Assembly: GCF_000003815.2 (NCBI RefSeq)
Contig: NC_049985.1
Coordinates: 20,982,268 to 21,046,267 of the forward strand
DNA length: 64,000 nucleotides
DNA from: Branchiostoma floridae
Taxonomy: Eukaryota > Chordata > Leptocardii > Amphioxiformes > Branchiostomatidae
Reading direction: 5' to 3'
Shown: positions 49,390 through 60,928 of the stretch, piece by piece
How positions within the stretch are numbered: position 1 is the first letter of the stretch
How the letters are laid out: every line of letters begins with the position of its first letter
Program-made: the position numbers and the translations under genes
Notes under the pieces: generated by a model
Told to the model about the DNA's origin: nothing
Databases searched by the model: none
What the model saw: only the letters and a program-made list of their open reading frames with translations

Positions 49390-49506
49390 CTTGCACACAC
49401 CCTTGTTCGTCCCTCCCATCCAAACAGTCAGGTATGTCATCACAGATCCAGCTACTCGGCACGCAGGGAGAACTTAAGTCCGTCAGACATTCCATCGCAC
49501 AGCCAT
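49390..49506 (-). CDS. LDLa repeat exon 2
   Basis: A 117-bp phase 1-1 exon (GTAACAG acceptor, GTATGT donor). It encodes DGCAMECLTDLSSPCVPSSW followed by ICDDIPDCLDGRDEQGC. All six Cys and the DCxDGxDE calcium motif are present. Confidence 0.9.
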
Positions 49507-50269
49507 CTGTTACACAGTGGAGACTTACTTGTTACTGACTCCAGATATGTTTATCTTTGCCAAGAAGGTTATGCTCTTGGTAGCGTTTTTGGCGACGCCT
49601 CAGGGGCAAGCCAAATGGTATATTATTGTGTTCAGTCTGCAAAAATTCTAGGAATTGTACAGGCATGTTTCCACAGGAATGCTGGTCTATAGGAAATGTT
49701 TGGATTTCCAGTCAGGGAGCCAGTCAATAAGAATGTTTAGAATTCCAGGCAGGGAGCATGTATGTATGTATGTATGTAAGTTTGTAGAAGACCAGCATAA
49801 CTCGAGAAAGCTTTGCTGGATTGTATTGGTATTCGGTATGTGGGTAGGTCTTGACGAGACCTGGAAACGATTAGATTTTGGACCCCCTAGCCACTTGTTA
49901 CGGTACCAAAACAGAGCTTCATGTTTTTAATATCTCGAGTTATGTAAATGCTGTGGGCGTGATTTTTAGTGTAAGAAAGCTCTCGGGGCCGAATGTTAGT
50001 GGTGTAGATGTGCGCAAGCGGAGGAGTGAGCAAGCGCGGACTGGCAAGACGTGTTGGACGGAGAGCTCATGGAAAACATCAGTTTGTAGACCCATGCATG
50101 CCCAACTTGACCGTTAAGCTTCACAGAACTACGTCGAAGGTTAGTGGATGCTTCCTTCTGCGGCATCGCTACCATAGGACTCCCAAGTCACCAGTACTGG
50201 AAGTCTAAATACAACATTGTGGGCGAGACCGACGGCGGCGGCCATAATGGATCTACCACTTAAATTAGA

Positions 50270-53200
50270 GGGAGGTCCATAGTTACAGCAACAACAGCAA
50301 AATGGCCTCGCCTAAAGAAAGTAGGCTGGTTCTCTTCTCCTTTGTATTACTGTCAATTACCGCTCGCATCCTGGTTAATAATGGTCACACCAACATGCCA
50401 GGTAGTAACTTACACTTCTGACGTAAACTCGGTATGCCCACCAGAGACCCCACCGCCAGTGTTGTTGTTGGCCTGTGTTCCTACACCAGAGGCTACGATC
50501 TGAACTGGCGATTGCATGCATCCCTTCGCCGTGTTTGTTCTCCCGATGCTACCGCCACAAAGAACTGTGCTATGTATATGCTACTGTTAAGTGGTGATGT
50601 TGAAACGAATCCTGGTCCATGTAAACTTCGCATACCAGCCCCTCTGGGAGGCAAACAACGAGACACCCACCTGCGTGGATATTACGACCTCAGGGTAGAC
50701 TGGAGTGACTTAGCTGTGTGCTGCGACAACTGCGACATCTGGTACCACCGATCTTGTCACGGTATGTCAACCGAAGAATTAAGCAACGTACATAACGTTC
50801 ATTGGACTTGTTCCGAGTGCAATTAGTCCAATAGTGATAACAACACGTTTCATTCGTTCGAACTGGACTCAAATAGTTATTATTTGCATGACACAAGTGA
50901 CTCTCCGTCGTCCGGCCCTTCACCGTCATCATTCCGTCCCAGTTACCATAGTAGTCCCGTTGTGATGTCTCCTGACACTGGGAACAGCCTACCACGTGAT
51001 GAAACAGATCTGTCTCTCCCTGCTGCCAATTTGAGTAACAAAACCCCTCCCGACAGCAGCCATTCCACCGACTGTTCTCAGGACAGCGTAACTGCAGGTA
51101 TCCTCCCTCCTAAGTCACATAACTGGAGAACTTTGGTAGTCAACGCAGATGGTATCATAGGCAAGGTGGCACAATTTGCCAACCTCGTATCTTATACCAA
51201 GCCTGACGCCATCCTCATGTGTGAGACAAAGTTGGGGCCACATCACCACAGTGCAGAATTTATGCCGCCTGGCTATTCACCGCCAGTCAGGCGGGACCGT
51301 GCTAGTGGAGCAGGTGGAGTGTTGATTGCTGTACGGGATTGTTACACAGCAGTGGAAGTCGAGCAGCCTAGCGAGATCTAAGCGGAAGTTTCATGGATTA
51401 AAGTGTCTCTCAGAAAGAATAAGTCACTCTACCTGGGTAGCTACTACAGGACACCTAGTGGCAAATACAGTGAGAAGCTAGATGAACTGGAGAAATCCAT
51501 CAGACACATCAGAGGTCTCACTAAGAACAATCCGGGGAGTACCATTATTCTCGGCGGGGACTTTAACCTTGGAGACGTGGACTGGGAGAAGAACTCTAGA
51601 GAGCGTGTGCCAGGTGAACTACCAATATCAATAAGCACACTGTCGAAGATAATTGGAATAAAATTCACGACCTTATTCGTACTATGTACCATCCAAGACT
51701 ACGTCAAAACGTCAGCATCTCCCTTGGATGAACCGCGAACTGAAACGTAAGACCAGAAGAAAACACCGTATGTACAAAAAAGCAAAGAAGTCAAAGAACC
51801 CAAAACACCTTGAGCGCTTTCGTCAAGTGAAAAAGGAGACTACCCGGGATCTCAAACGCGCGAGATCCCAGCCAGTAGTACATTAACAGCTCCATCAAGG
51901 AAGGGCTAGATGAAGGGAGCCAGAAACTCTTCTGGAAGTACATCAAACCCCAGCGCCAGAACTTCATTGGTGTCCCACCACTCAAGCACCAAGAAAAGCT
52001 GTTCTCAGCGGCTAAGGACAAAGCCTTCATCTTGTTGCGAGTTTAAGTCCGTTTTTGTGTCAGAGGTATCGAACTATGTTCCTTGGATGGGTCCTCCACA
52101 CCCACCCATCTCTGACCTTACCGTGCACCCAGCTGGAGTTCGTAAACTCCTTAATGCCGTAAAACCGCACAAAGCGTCCGGACCAGACGGGATCCCGAAT
52201 CGCGTACTCAAAGAGCTAGCTGGCGAGCTAGCCCCAGTGCTCGCAGCCCTCTTCAACTCCCGTCGCAACATGGGAGTGTCCCAGAAGACTGGACTAAGGC
52301 CATGGTAACTCCTGTCTTCAAAAAGGGCGGAGTACATAATCCGGGCAACTACAGGCCAGTTTCGCTAACCTGTGTAATATCCAAGCTCATGGAACATGTC
52401 TTATGTAAGCACATCCTGAACCACCTAGAGAAACACCATCTTCTCACAAGACTACCAACATAGATTTCGCAAAGCCCGCACTTGCGAAACCTAACTGCTT
52501 CTCACCGTGGACGATCGCATTACAGGATTGGGCAACTACTTGGGGCATGAAATGCAACCCTAAGAAGTGTAACACGATGTCAATTACGCGTAACAAGAAC
52601 CCTCTCACTTGGATGTACGAGATGTGTGGCGAGTTACTCCAACAGACAGAGAAAGCCAAGTATCTCGGTGTCACTTTCAACAATGACCTGAAATGGTCAT
52701 CTCATGTCAACACAACAGTGAAACGAGCTAACCATACACTTCACTTTCTCAGTCGAAATTTCCGCTACTGTCCTCGACAAGTCCGCGAGACTGCATACTT
52801 CAGCCTAGTCCGCTCCACCGTCGATTATGGATCAGTCGTCTGGGATCCTTACCTGAGAAAGGACATCGACGCACTTGAAATGGTCAACAGAAGAGCGACA
52901 CGGTTCGCGACGAGTAACCACCGCAGGTCTGATGTCAGTGTTACTGCCCTCCTACAGAACCTGAAGTGGCCGTCACTCCTGTCGGTCGCGACGTCAGGCT
53001 GCACGACTAGTAATGATGTACAAGATAACCAACGGTCCGCTTACTCGCCTCGTACCAGCACACATGAGCATCCGTGCCAACCACTCACATAAGTACCGAA
53101 CTCTACGATGCAGATGTGACACAGCAAAGTATGCCTACTACGCCAGGACAATTCCTGAATGGAACGGCCTCTCCGCCCACATCGTCGACAGCCCCTCACT

Positions 53201-53325
53201 GGACACATTTAAGAACAGGTTGCTGTCGTCGCATACGTAGTCCAGACGCTGCGCCTCCTCCATTCGCGTGATATTCCTAGCTACCAGGAAGTTTGCGGAT
53301 TACGAACTAGAACTAGAACTAGAGT
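50270..53325 (+). mobile_element. CR1-like non-LTR retrotransposon with 2A motif and PHD-like finger
   Basis: One frame runs from an ATG at 50302 to about 51650 with three in-frame stops (50416, 50824, 51379). It encodes a hydrophobic N-terminus (LVLFSFVLLSITARILV), a 2A-type peptide, a PHD-like finger (CCDNCDIWYHRSC, WTCSEC), then an AP-endonuclease domain (LVVNADGI, MCETKL, YRTP, IILGGDFNLGDVDWEKN). RT fragments follow out of frame: KPHKASGPDGIPNRVL, MVTPVFKKG, NYRPVSLTC, then the thumb (NPKKCNTMSI, KYLGVTFNNDLKWSSHV, RSTVDYGSVVWDPY). The palm with the catalytic Asp pair is missing at about 52510-52530. The tail is (gaacta)n at 53304-53322. Inactive; it lies antisense in an intron of the F5/8C-LDLa gene. 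Confidence 0.9.
50569..50619 (+). other. 2A ribosome-skipping peptide motif
   Basis: The codons encode MLLLSGDVETNPGP. The D-V-E-x-N-P-G|P core is complete, with a leucine-rich lead. Such motifs cause the ribosome to skip the Gly-Pro bond and release an upstream product. They are known in some non-LTR retrotransposons of amphioxus and sea urchin. Confidence 0.9.
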
Positions 53326-54333
53326 GTAGGTTTTAGGCTACCTTGTTTAGAACTGCAGGAGCCAGTTTAGTGTCGGATTGTGAAAGAGGGGTGAAGGAAA
53401 TTAGTTATGTGGAGATTCCGAGCTCGCCGAGTGAGTGAAAGGGAATATCTCAAGAAGGGGTTGACGGATCCTCATGTTTTTGTAACTCTTAAGGACTGGA
53501 GACCATCTGATTTCCTATTCTAGCAGGAAAAGCCTTATTATCACATCTATGAATAATTTTATCACATTCGAAAAAAAAGATTCTATATTCACAACTAAGA
53601 TATTGCGAACAACGTTCACATTCCTCAGTGCAGTTGACTGACTGCTTCTATTGTTCACTGAAGCTAGGCGCCAACACTACGGTCTCAAGAGATACGTATT
53701 GCAATAACCTTTTGTTAAAAGCTCACTGCGTATCGTCATATATACAAGGATAGGTATTGTCACATAATATGTCATATACAAAAGTAGACTAGGAGTGTGG
53801 AGTAGAACTAGTCAGTATGCCCTTGAAGAAGGTCACCGAAACTTTGCATGTGATTGTAGGGATCCGCCAGCCATCCGCCATGCAAATAGAAACTAGTTCC
53901 GGGTCTAAAACTTAAAGATGCTTTTTCTTTGAAAAATGGGTGGAAATTCTGACAGTTTTGAGGTGGATGTGACAGGGAATTGTTTCTACTTTCTGATGAT
54001 GGCCAAAAAGCTGAATTTTTGTTCTTACTGGGAGATACGATGTTGGGAATATTTCCTGGTTGTGCAAGGGCCTCTTCACATGGTGATGCATTTGAGGGTT
54101 TGGGGGTATTTTTCTAGAAATTATGCCGTAAGATTTACCAATGACAGTGGATTTATTAAACAGCTGAGATTATGGGCTATGATATGAAGATACGTTCGTA
54201 CGCCACTAACGTCAGAAATGTGAGTTATTGGGACTGCCTTTCTGTGTTTTTGTGTGTAAATTTCAATGTGCCAAGGATTGACTGGCGACTGTCCTGAGCA
54301 TATACCAACTGTGAATAAAGATCAACCACTCAC

Positions 54334-54462
54334 CATCACAGTCCTCGTCCTTCCCGGAGGGACAGTCTTCTATACCATCACAAGCCTCGCTTTCGTGGAA
54401 CACTTCCGTGTCGTCTCCAGGACTGACGTCATCCCCACACGGAAGAAACTGACTGTCGATTT
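54334..54462 (-). CDS. LDLa repeat exon 1
   Basis: A 129-bp phase 1-1 exon (TTTTAG acceptor, GTGAGT donor). It encodes IDSQFLPCGDD, then ACDGIEDCPSGKDEDC, with the Ca-binding acidic pattern D-G-x-x-D-C-x-x-G-x-D-E of LDL-receptor class A modules. The N-terminal Cys pair is reduced compared with a canonical repeat. Confidence 0.85.
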
Positions 54463-54556
54463 CTAAAAGACAAAGTATTGAAAGTCATTAACTAATGTCA
54501 GCAATAATCGGACGTGCGAGTTTGATCCATCCATCCATCCATTCATCCATCCACTC

Positions 54557-54661
54557 CTCCCTCCCTCCCTCCCTCCCTCCCTCCCTCCCTCCCTCCCTCC
54601 CTCCCTCCCTCCCTCCCTCCCTCCCTCCCTCCCTCCCTCCCTCCCTCCCTCCCTCCCTCCT
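54557..54661. repeat. Long (GGGA)n / (CTCC)n microsatellite
   Basis: About 105 bp of nearly perfect ccct units, preceded by (ccat)n at about 54527-54552. On the minus strand (the sense of the host gene) it reads GGGA repeats, a strong G-quadruplex pattern. Confidence 0.95.
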
Positions 54662-54719
54662 CTCACGACATCATACATTGCGATACAGAAGAACAATGGT
54701 AGAAAGTGAACTAACAAAC

Positions 54720-54796
54720 CCAAACATCCAAGCTCCTTCAACGTGTTGATCGATTCCAGACCACACTCCACTTGCATGACGTATTCGCAGATAATA
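54720..54796 (-). CDS. Small Cys-containing exon (tentative)
   Basis: Acceptor TTTTGCAG at 54798-54797. The 77-bp frame encodes ICEYVMQVECGLESI and KELGC, entering at phase 2 and leaving at phase 1 through a weak GTTTGT donor. It is the one segment found between 56019 and 54462 that restores phase between the two flanking exons and supplies the Cys missing from the preceding module. The donor is poor, so confidence is limited. Confidence 0.4.
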
Positions 54797-55645
54797 CTGC
54801 AAAACAGACCGAATGTGAGACTTTCGCTGTTTTTGAATTAATATCACGTGTGTTTAACTTAAGTGCTTTTCTCTTTTTCACCCGCTAGCAGAACCCATAC
54901 CTACAGAAAAAAACGTGGCGTTCTTTGTCGCCTACTGCTTCTAGAAAATAGTCAACAAGTTAAAATAAAATAAAAAATGATTTAGACAACTAAATACCAA
55001 GAGCTTATTTGCTTAAAATTAAAGAGGAAAGTTTATAGAACCATTGCCTTTCATGATAGGACTCTCAAACACGTGACATATGTAACTGAGATGGAGAGGA
55101 ATATCTTTAGCTACGTATTATGCAAATGATCTATGAAAATACTGTAATGCCATTTTTTGCTAAGATTAACTTTCATACTTTCGAACAACAGTAAGCTCCT
55201 TTTTGTCTGGGTATTTGGCTTCGTACATATAGACTTAAGATCTTTTTGCATAGAGGATTTGTCTGAAATGTGGCATTTTATCAGTCCAAAAGATATCAAA
55301 CCACCCCGCAAATACCATAATTACTTCACCAAGGTTTGTGTCCTACGGACTCTTGTTTAAATCTGTGCCATGTTGTAACCTTATCTCTTCCTCTATTCTT
55401 CTACCCGTTTCAATTCCCTGTGTTTTCGTATATTCCCTTGATCAGTACCATTAATTTATACGATAAGATATGAATCAGTGGTATGAACTTATCTACTAAT
55501 ATCATTCATTTTTTTATAATCTGTGTGAAGGGACTCCCTACGATTTTCTTGTCGGCATCTGGCAAACGTTTCTCTAGTATGATTTCCTACCACTAAAAGA
55601 TAAAGAAATAACATTAAAGAGATTCATTAGTCACGTATGAGCACA

Positions 55646-55889
55646 GTTAATAGGAATTTTTCTTCTAACAGCGACGTTCTCTTAAAGGTACACACACGTA
55701 CTTCCAAATTTTCGATGACTATCTGTCCATCTTGATCATTGAGAGACCTAGCTCTCGCGAGATCCACGCAAGTCTCGCGAGAACTATGTCCCTCCGTGAT
55801 CAATATGGACAGATAACTATTGAAAATTTGGAGGTACGTGTGTTTACCTTTAAAAGTACGTCACTGTTAGAAGAAAAATGCCTATTAAC
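55646..55889. mobile_element. Fold-back (MITE-like) element
   Basis: Left arm from 55646 (gttaatagg, ttcttctaacag, ttaaaggtac, then ccaaattttc and ctatctgtcca) is mirrored in reverse complement up to 55889. Arms are about 95-110 bp with a few mismatches. The loop holds two TCTCGCGAGA palindromes. Confidence 0.8.
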
Positions 55890-55910
55890 AATAAAGAAAT
55901 AAATATTTAC

Positions 55911-56019
55911 TCGTCTCCGTGGCTATAGCTCAGCGGCACACATCCATCAAAAGCCCGACAGAAACTTGCCCTCGGACGGCATGTCCCGTTACAGAGGACT
56001 TCGTGCGATGGACATGAAG
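55911..56019 (-). CDS. Cys-rich (LDLa-like) exon
   Basis: A 109-bp exon with a TTCCTTAG acceptor, entering at phase 1. It encodes CPSHEVLCNGTCRPRASFC, then DGCVPLSYSHGDE. Five Cys and the closing 'GDE' recall an LDLa repeat, but spacing is irregular. A GTAAAT donor leaves phase 2, which does not fit the next clear LDLa exon and calls for an exon in between. Confidence 0.6.
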
Positions 56020-56087
56020 CTAAGGAATACCAACGGTAAGTGGTAGATTAGAAAAAAAATATTAATTGGAAAAATTTATACATTGAT

Positions 56088-56157
56088 TATAAAAACAGCT
56101 GCCGTGAAAAAAAATCGTGCATCATCGTCCAACTCTTTGAGGAGGACCTGCCAAACT
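56088..56157. repeat. Left half of a 150-bp block also at 60733-60885
   Basis: aaaacagctgcc and gtgcatcatcgtccaactc match the copy at 60.7 kb. The right half is at about 57035-57101. Confidence 0.75.
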
Positions 56158-57034
56158 ACAGTCAAACCTGTCTATAGCGGCCACTCAAGGGACTGGTCAA
56201 CATTGGCCACTATAGAGAGGTGGCCACTATAGAGAAAATGCTGATTAATTTACCACAAGCAACAAGTTACACATGGTTTTATTAACCATTGATCCTAATT
56301 CACATAATACAGTACTGTACATGTACTGTAATGGTTGCTACACTATATGTATTCAGAAAACAAAAACTAAATGAAATGTTCTACAGTTGATATTGTCTGA
56401 AGAGACCGGAATCGTCATAATTCTTTGATCCTTCGGCTTGCATGGATAACAGTCAGACCTTTGATACTTCGCCGTCCGTGTGTTCCCGCTCGCATTCACG
56501 CGTCAGATTCCACCATTATGCTAATGTGGTACTCGAAAGAAAAGCCTGTCATTTTAGACTTATCTCTTAATAAATGTAAGAATAAAATCCACTGTAGTCT
56601 GAAGTTCATATAATTTTATCTGTGTAACATTTTTTTAGAATGTTTTTGTAATGTAAATGAACCTCAGCGATAGTAGAACGTAACTTTACTACAATTTACC
56701 TCCGTAATAGTGGCGTCGTCTGTTGAACTTATATGACCTCGTATATCGGGAGGTAGGCAGTTTTGTTTTGAAAATAAAAACGTTTCAAATCCGGCGTAGG
56801 GTGACGAAACGGCCGCTGTATGTCTGAATGATTGTAGATCAGCGGTCCGCGTGGCCGTAATCGGCAGTGTTTCTGTATCTGCGTGACCGGAAATCGTGTG
56901 GCCGCGGCCGCGTTGGACAGGTGGCCGCTAAGCTTATTTCTTAATCATTACAAATCCAAGGGACCGACAAAAAGTGGCCACTAGGGCCAGATGGCCGGTA
57001 AACAAAGGTGGCCGCTAATACAGGTTTGACTGTA
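56158..57034. mobile_element. pogo/Tigger-like non-autonomous TIR element
   Basis: Ends are inverted repeats: CAGTCAAACCTGTCTATAGC on the left and, reversed, CAGTCAAACCTGTATTAGCG on the right, each next to TA. Subterminal 'gtggccactatagag' motifs recur. The flanks match 60733-60885 as an unoccupied site. CAGT-type ends with TA duplication fit the Tc1/mariner-pogo group. No transposase frame was seen. Confidence 0.8.
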
Positions 57035-57101
57035 TATACAAATGCAACAACGGGAACATGCAGATACAGGTGCGAACGCGTTACATTGACAAAACTAAAG
57101 C

Positions 57102-58207
57102 TCTGACAGAGCAAAAATGTCACATTCCAGCTTAAATGGCCTAGGGAATTTTCCCGAGCAGCCTTCCTAACTCCTGCTTGGCCTATTGGGTCACTTAGTC
57201 CCCACTCCTAGTGAGCAATTGATCTGGTCTTAATCATGATGTTTCTGACCTAGGGCAAAGAGATGCTGTTACAGTTACAATGTAACCCGTAACCTTGGAG
57301 TGGCCTTTAGGTGAAAGGACCTTCAGGTCTTGTTACGTGCACGCGTGGTGACCAGTAAGTAAAAAAATGTCCAAGCAAGACGCATAATTGTCGCTAATAG
57401 GCGCAATCACCTATATAATTTTCTTATGAATCATGATAATTGTATATGGGATTTTCTTTCAGCGACAACACTGCTATTTTTTCAAGTTTTTATGTATCTA
57501 ATTTCGGGCCGAAACTGAAGATGTAACATTGTGGGCGCGGCCATTTTGTTTGTAGAGTGTGTGGCACCTTAGTTTGACCGCAAACGGCAATTAGCGAAAA
57601 AATCGCAAAGTTGCCCCAGTAATTTGTCGCAAACGGGTGCGGCCATTGAGATACTGGCTTATCAATCAATAACGTTACATGAATCTACATTTATGACTTC
57701 TAGTTTCCATCGAGGAGGTTGTTTTTTCGCCTCTCATTCCTTGATCGCTTTTAAATATTTTGCAAAGAAAGGAGCAACATTGGCTAAGATAAGATGGATA
57801 TAAGCCTACAGATGAAAAATGTAACTTGATTAGGGACGGTTAGATTACAGTAGAAGATAAAAGACAATTAGTTTCTGTGCTTGCAAAAACAGCAGTCTAG
57901 CTACAAGCTAAGTGTAGGGATATTTATTTCTCGTCTTAGTCTCAGAAATGTAGCGACAGTAGCTCAACTTTATCCGCAGGGAAACTTATATTCGTTTTTA
58001 AAAGCAGGGATATCAAGTTTTTAATTGTAAAATGTAACTTTTCAAAATATTGCAGTTAGAAACCACCTTCCGTCGACTTGATATAAATACATACCCTGTT
58101 AACAACGGATATAAGTTACTACGTATACGTGGATAAAGGTGAACTTGCGTTAACGTTAATAGCAATCCAACAAAAAATTCCAGCAAAACACAGTCTGCAC
58201 TCCCTAC
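57102..58207. other. Intronic stretch
   Basis: No exon or repeat recognised between the TIR element flank and the F5/8C C-terminal exon. Confidence 0.4.
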
Positions 58208-58346
58208 CATCTATGACGAGTATCTCGACCCTCAGCGCAAACTGTTTGTGTAAGGTGAGCGGATAGAAGCGAGTGTAGGAAGCGAAAACCGGATTGTCTA
58301 ACAGGTTGCGAGCATAGCGATGGTTGTCATTGTTTCCTTGGAACAC
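58208..58346 (-). CDS. F5/8C domain, C-terminal exon
   Basis: A 139-bp exon, phase 0 to phase 1. It encodes VFQGNNDNHRYARNLLDNPV, YTRFYPLTLH and ALRVEILVIDG. 'F.GN.D......N.l..P..a.y.R..P......alRvEl.G' is the end of an F5/8C domain. The usual final Cys is not seen in the exon itself. Confidence 0.88.
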
Positions 58347-59457
58347 CTGAAACAAAAACAATTGTGGTGTAAAATAGTGCTGACGACAAAATCATGTCTT
58401 TTTTTATAAAGAATATAACTATAGAACCAAAAGGGCTTAAGAAGGAAGGAATAGTATAGATATATTTATAATAAACAATAGGCCATACATAGATAATACA
58501 TGAAGGGATTTTCAACATCTCTATATCTAAGTCGGGCAAGGACCTTCGTGAAAACTTTAGTCTGTTGCATGCTTAGCATCAATCTCTTTCACAATCTGTA
58601 GTAAGACTGGCCTAAATAGGAATTACTAAACAACATGAGACTAAAATGGCTTTCAGAGTCTAGAGCTCCTTAAACTCACAACTAGAAACTTTCACTAGTT
58701 AACGTTAGGAACACATTGAATGTGGAAAGCGCAAGTTCTCTTATCCATGTACCAAGAATGACCGATGACAGAAGGACCTAGTGACATGATGGTACTGAAG
58801 GAAAAAGAGGAAGATCCAAAACCACATGGAGGGTGTAGGGGGCAGTGTCAGATGACCTGGCGTCCATGGGGCTCTCCTTTCAAGGTAGCAGAACACAGTA
58901 TTTATGCGCGACCCCCGGGGTCTATGACGCGGTTATATAAAGTAGTACGGATAAACTTGTTGAAGGAGAGGTAAAAAGCCTTATTTGAGGGACAGCCATA
59001 TATAACATGTGCTGCATGGTCACGGAAGGTGTCGACTTGGAGACTGTATGGTTTGGATTGTGAACGTTTTCTATTTCGTGCATAAATGCGCCCCATTACG
59101 CAACTGCCCTTCTAGTGTGAGCCGGCTGCAGTTATGTGACTTCCTCAGAGCGGCGTTTCAAAGTGGGCGTGAGAGGGCGATGCGCCGACAGGATTTTGTT
59201 TTTTGTTTTAAATGTTTTGTGGCTTGTGCCCTGAACTCGGACATATCCCTTTTCGGTATTTCTAAAGTGCACCCCGCTATATTTTTTCGCCTCGAAGCCA
59301 GTCACATTGAGGCCCTTAACTATAGAAATCCCCATTGGCCGAATAATGTGTTCTGCTACTTTCAAATCACAGACTGTGGCACAGGGCAGACCCTGTTGAA
59401 AGAAACGAGAGTGGCCTTCCAGGGAGGAAAAATATATAAGTAAGTAGTAGGACTGAC
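58347..59457. other. Intronic stretch
   Basis: Intron between the second and third F5/8C exons. A plus-strand 144-codon frame (59009-59443) has no domain and ends inside intron sequence, so it is probably chance. Confidence 0.45.
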
Positions 59458-59610
59458 CACTTCTTCACCACCCCCGGTGCCGTTAGTGTACGGTCTCCAT
59501 GTTTGGCCATTCACAGAGAACTCCAGCCTGTAGGACGTGACCCAGCAGTCCCGGTTGTAAGCCCCCTGAGTGACCACACCGGCGACTTTGTACAGTTTGC
59601 CGTGCTTTAT
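59458..59610 (-). CDS. F5/8C domain, middle exon
   Basis: A 153-bp phase 0-0 exon from a CACTTCAG acceptor to a GTG|GTCAGT donor. It encodes KLYKVAGVVTQGAYNRDCW, then WVTSYRLEFSVNGQTWRPY. The 'kVtGvvTQG', 'WVtSY.l..S.NG..W..Y' sequence is the conserved discoidin core. It joins the flanking exons in frame. Confidence 0.9.
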
Positions 59611-60732
59611 CTGAAGTGGAAAGAAGAATCCCACATACGTCGATAAGGCTAAACATCCAGGTAAGAAGATATGCCCAAAAGGAATTACTCAAGCAATCGG
59701 ATATGATTTTAATTCAACGTTTCCAATTGGACATCTAAAATTGTCCTCATTCATAGTTGTTAGAGTATAAAAGACCTGTTTCTTCCAAATAACTACAGTG
59801 TCACTGACGAAAACTGATGGATGCCAGTTTAAACGTCTGACCGTTTCCAAAACCATATCCAGTTGCTTGAGTAATTGCTTTTTGGAAGAATCCCACACTT
59901 TGAACTTAATGTACATCAACCAAGAATGTTCACTACAATTTCGTAAAAACAGTGTACACAATATTGGAGTACCTGCCATTGGCAATCAGCTAGCATCTAA
60001 GGTTGACCCTCTCTCCCACAGGCGAAACGTTGCATCCATGTCCCTTTTACTGGCACTTCCATGGCTATTGCTCTAATGATCTCACACTACTTGTCCCTCC
60101 ACTGAGAGCCATTCAGCGCAACACTAGGTTCTCTTCAATCTAGCATCGCCTTACTGTTCAATTGCCGGTTTCAAAGTCCTTCTACAGTAACAGTTTCTTT
60201 CCACGGACAGCCAAATAATGGGACTCTTAAGGACAACTTTTTCCTTCCAGTCTACAACTTATCAGCCTCCAAAATAAATGTCCACCGCTATCATAGTCCA
60301 TTGCCTTAAAGTGGTCTTTTGATCTTGCTCTAAACAATCTTGTTAAAAAACAAAACAAAATTATAATAAAGTAAAGTTTGCGACAGAAGGGCATGTGCTG
60401 AAAGCGTCGGAAACGTTAGGAGAAGAATTTAACTTTTAAACGACATACAAACCGGTAAAAACCTGAAAAGAGCAAGTAGGTAACATAGTCTGTGACGTAA
60501 TTATGGTTTTCGTCGGTTGTGTTGTTTTCTGTGGTGTGTGCCATAATGTTTATATCACATACAGAACACATCACGTCGACATATACCAAAAACCAGGGAT
60601 TCTTCCGGCCCCCACAGATGTTCTACATTACCCTATATCTGCATGAAGATAAGCTTATTACCAAGCCACATGGCCTATAGGTTAGCTGTTCCACAATACC
60701 AGGAAAATAGGGGTGATTTCTAAAATCACTAC

Positions 60733-60885
60733 ATCCATAATAAAAACAGCTGCCACGAAAAAAAGTGCATCATCGTCCAACTCAGTGCAGAGGAACTGCC
60801 GAAGCACATACGAATGTGACAACGGGAACATACAGATGCAGATTAGAACGCGCGTTACATTGACAAAACTAATAGTCTGTCGCCG
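60733..60885. repeat. 150-bp block, uninterrupted copy
   Basis: Contains the sequence on both sides of the TIR element at 56158-57034 joined without it. It lies just downstream of the first F5/8C exon, in the intron. Confidence 0.75.
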
Positions 60886-60928
60886 GAGGTTACCCTCCGA
60901 TCACAGACTAAATTAAGAAAACAAGTAC

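Noticed and set aside
54495-54777. Frames of poly(Ser-Leu-Pro-Pro) or poly(Gly-Arg-Glu-Gly)
   Set aside because: Translation of the (CTCC)n microsatellite.
59009-59443. 144-codon plus-strand frame
   Set aside because: Lies in an intron antisense to the F5/8C gene, no domain.
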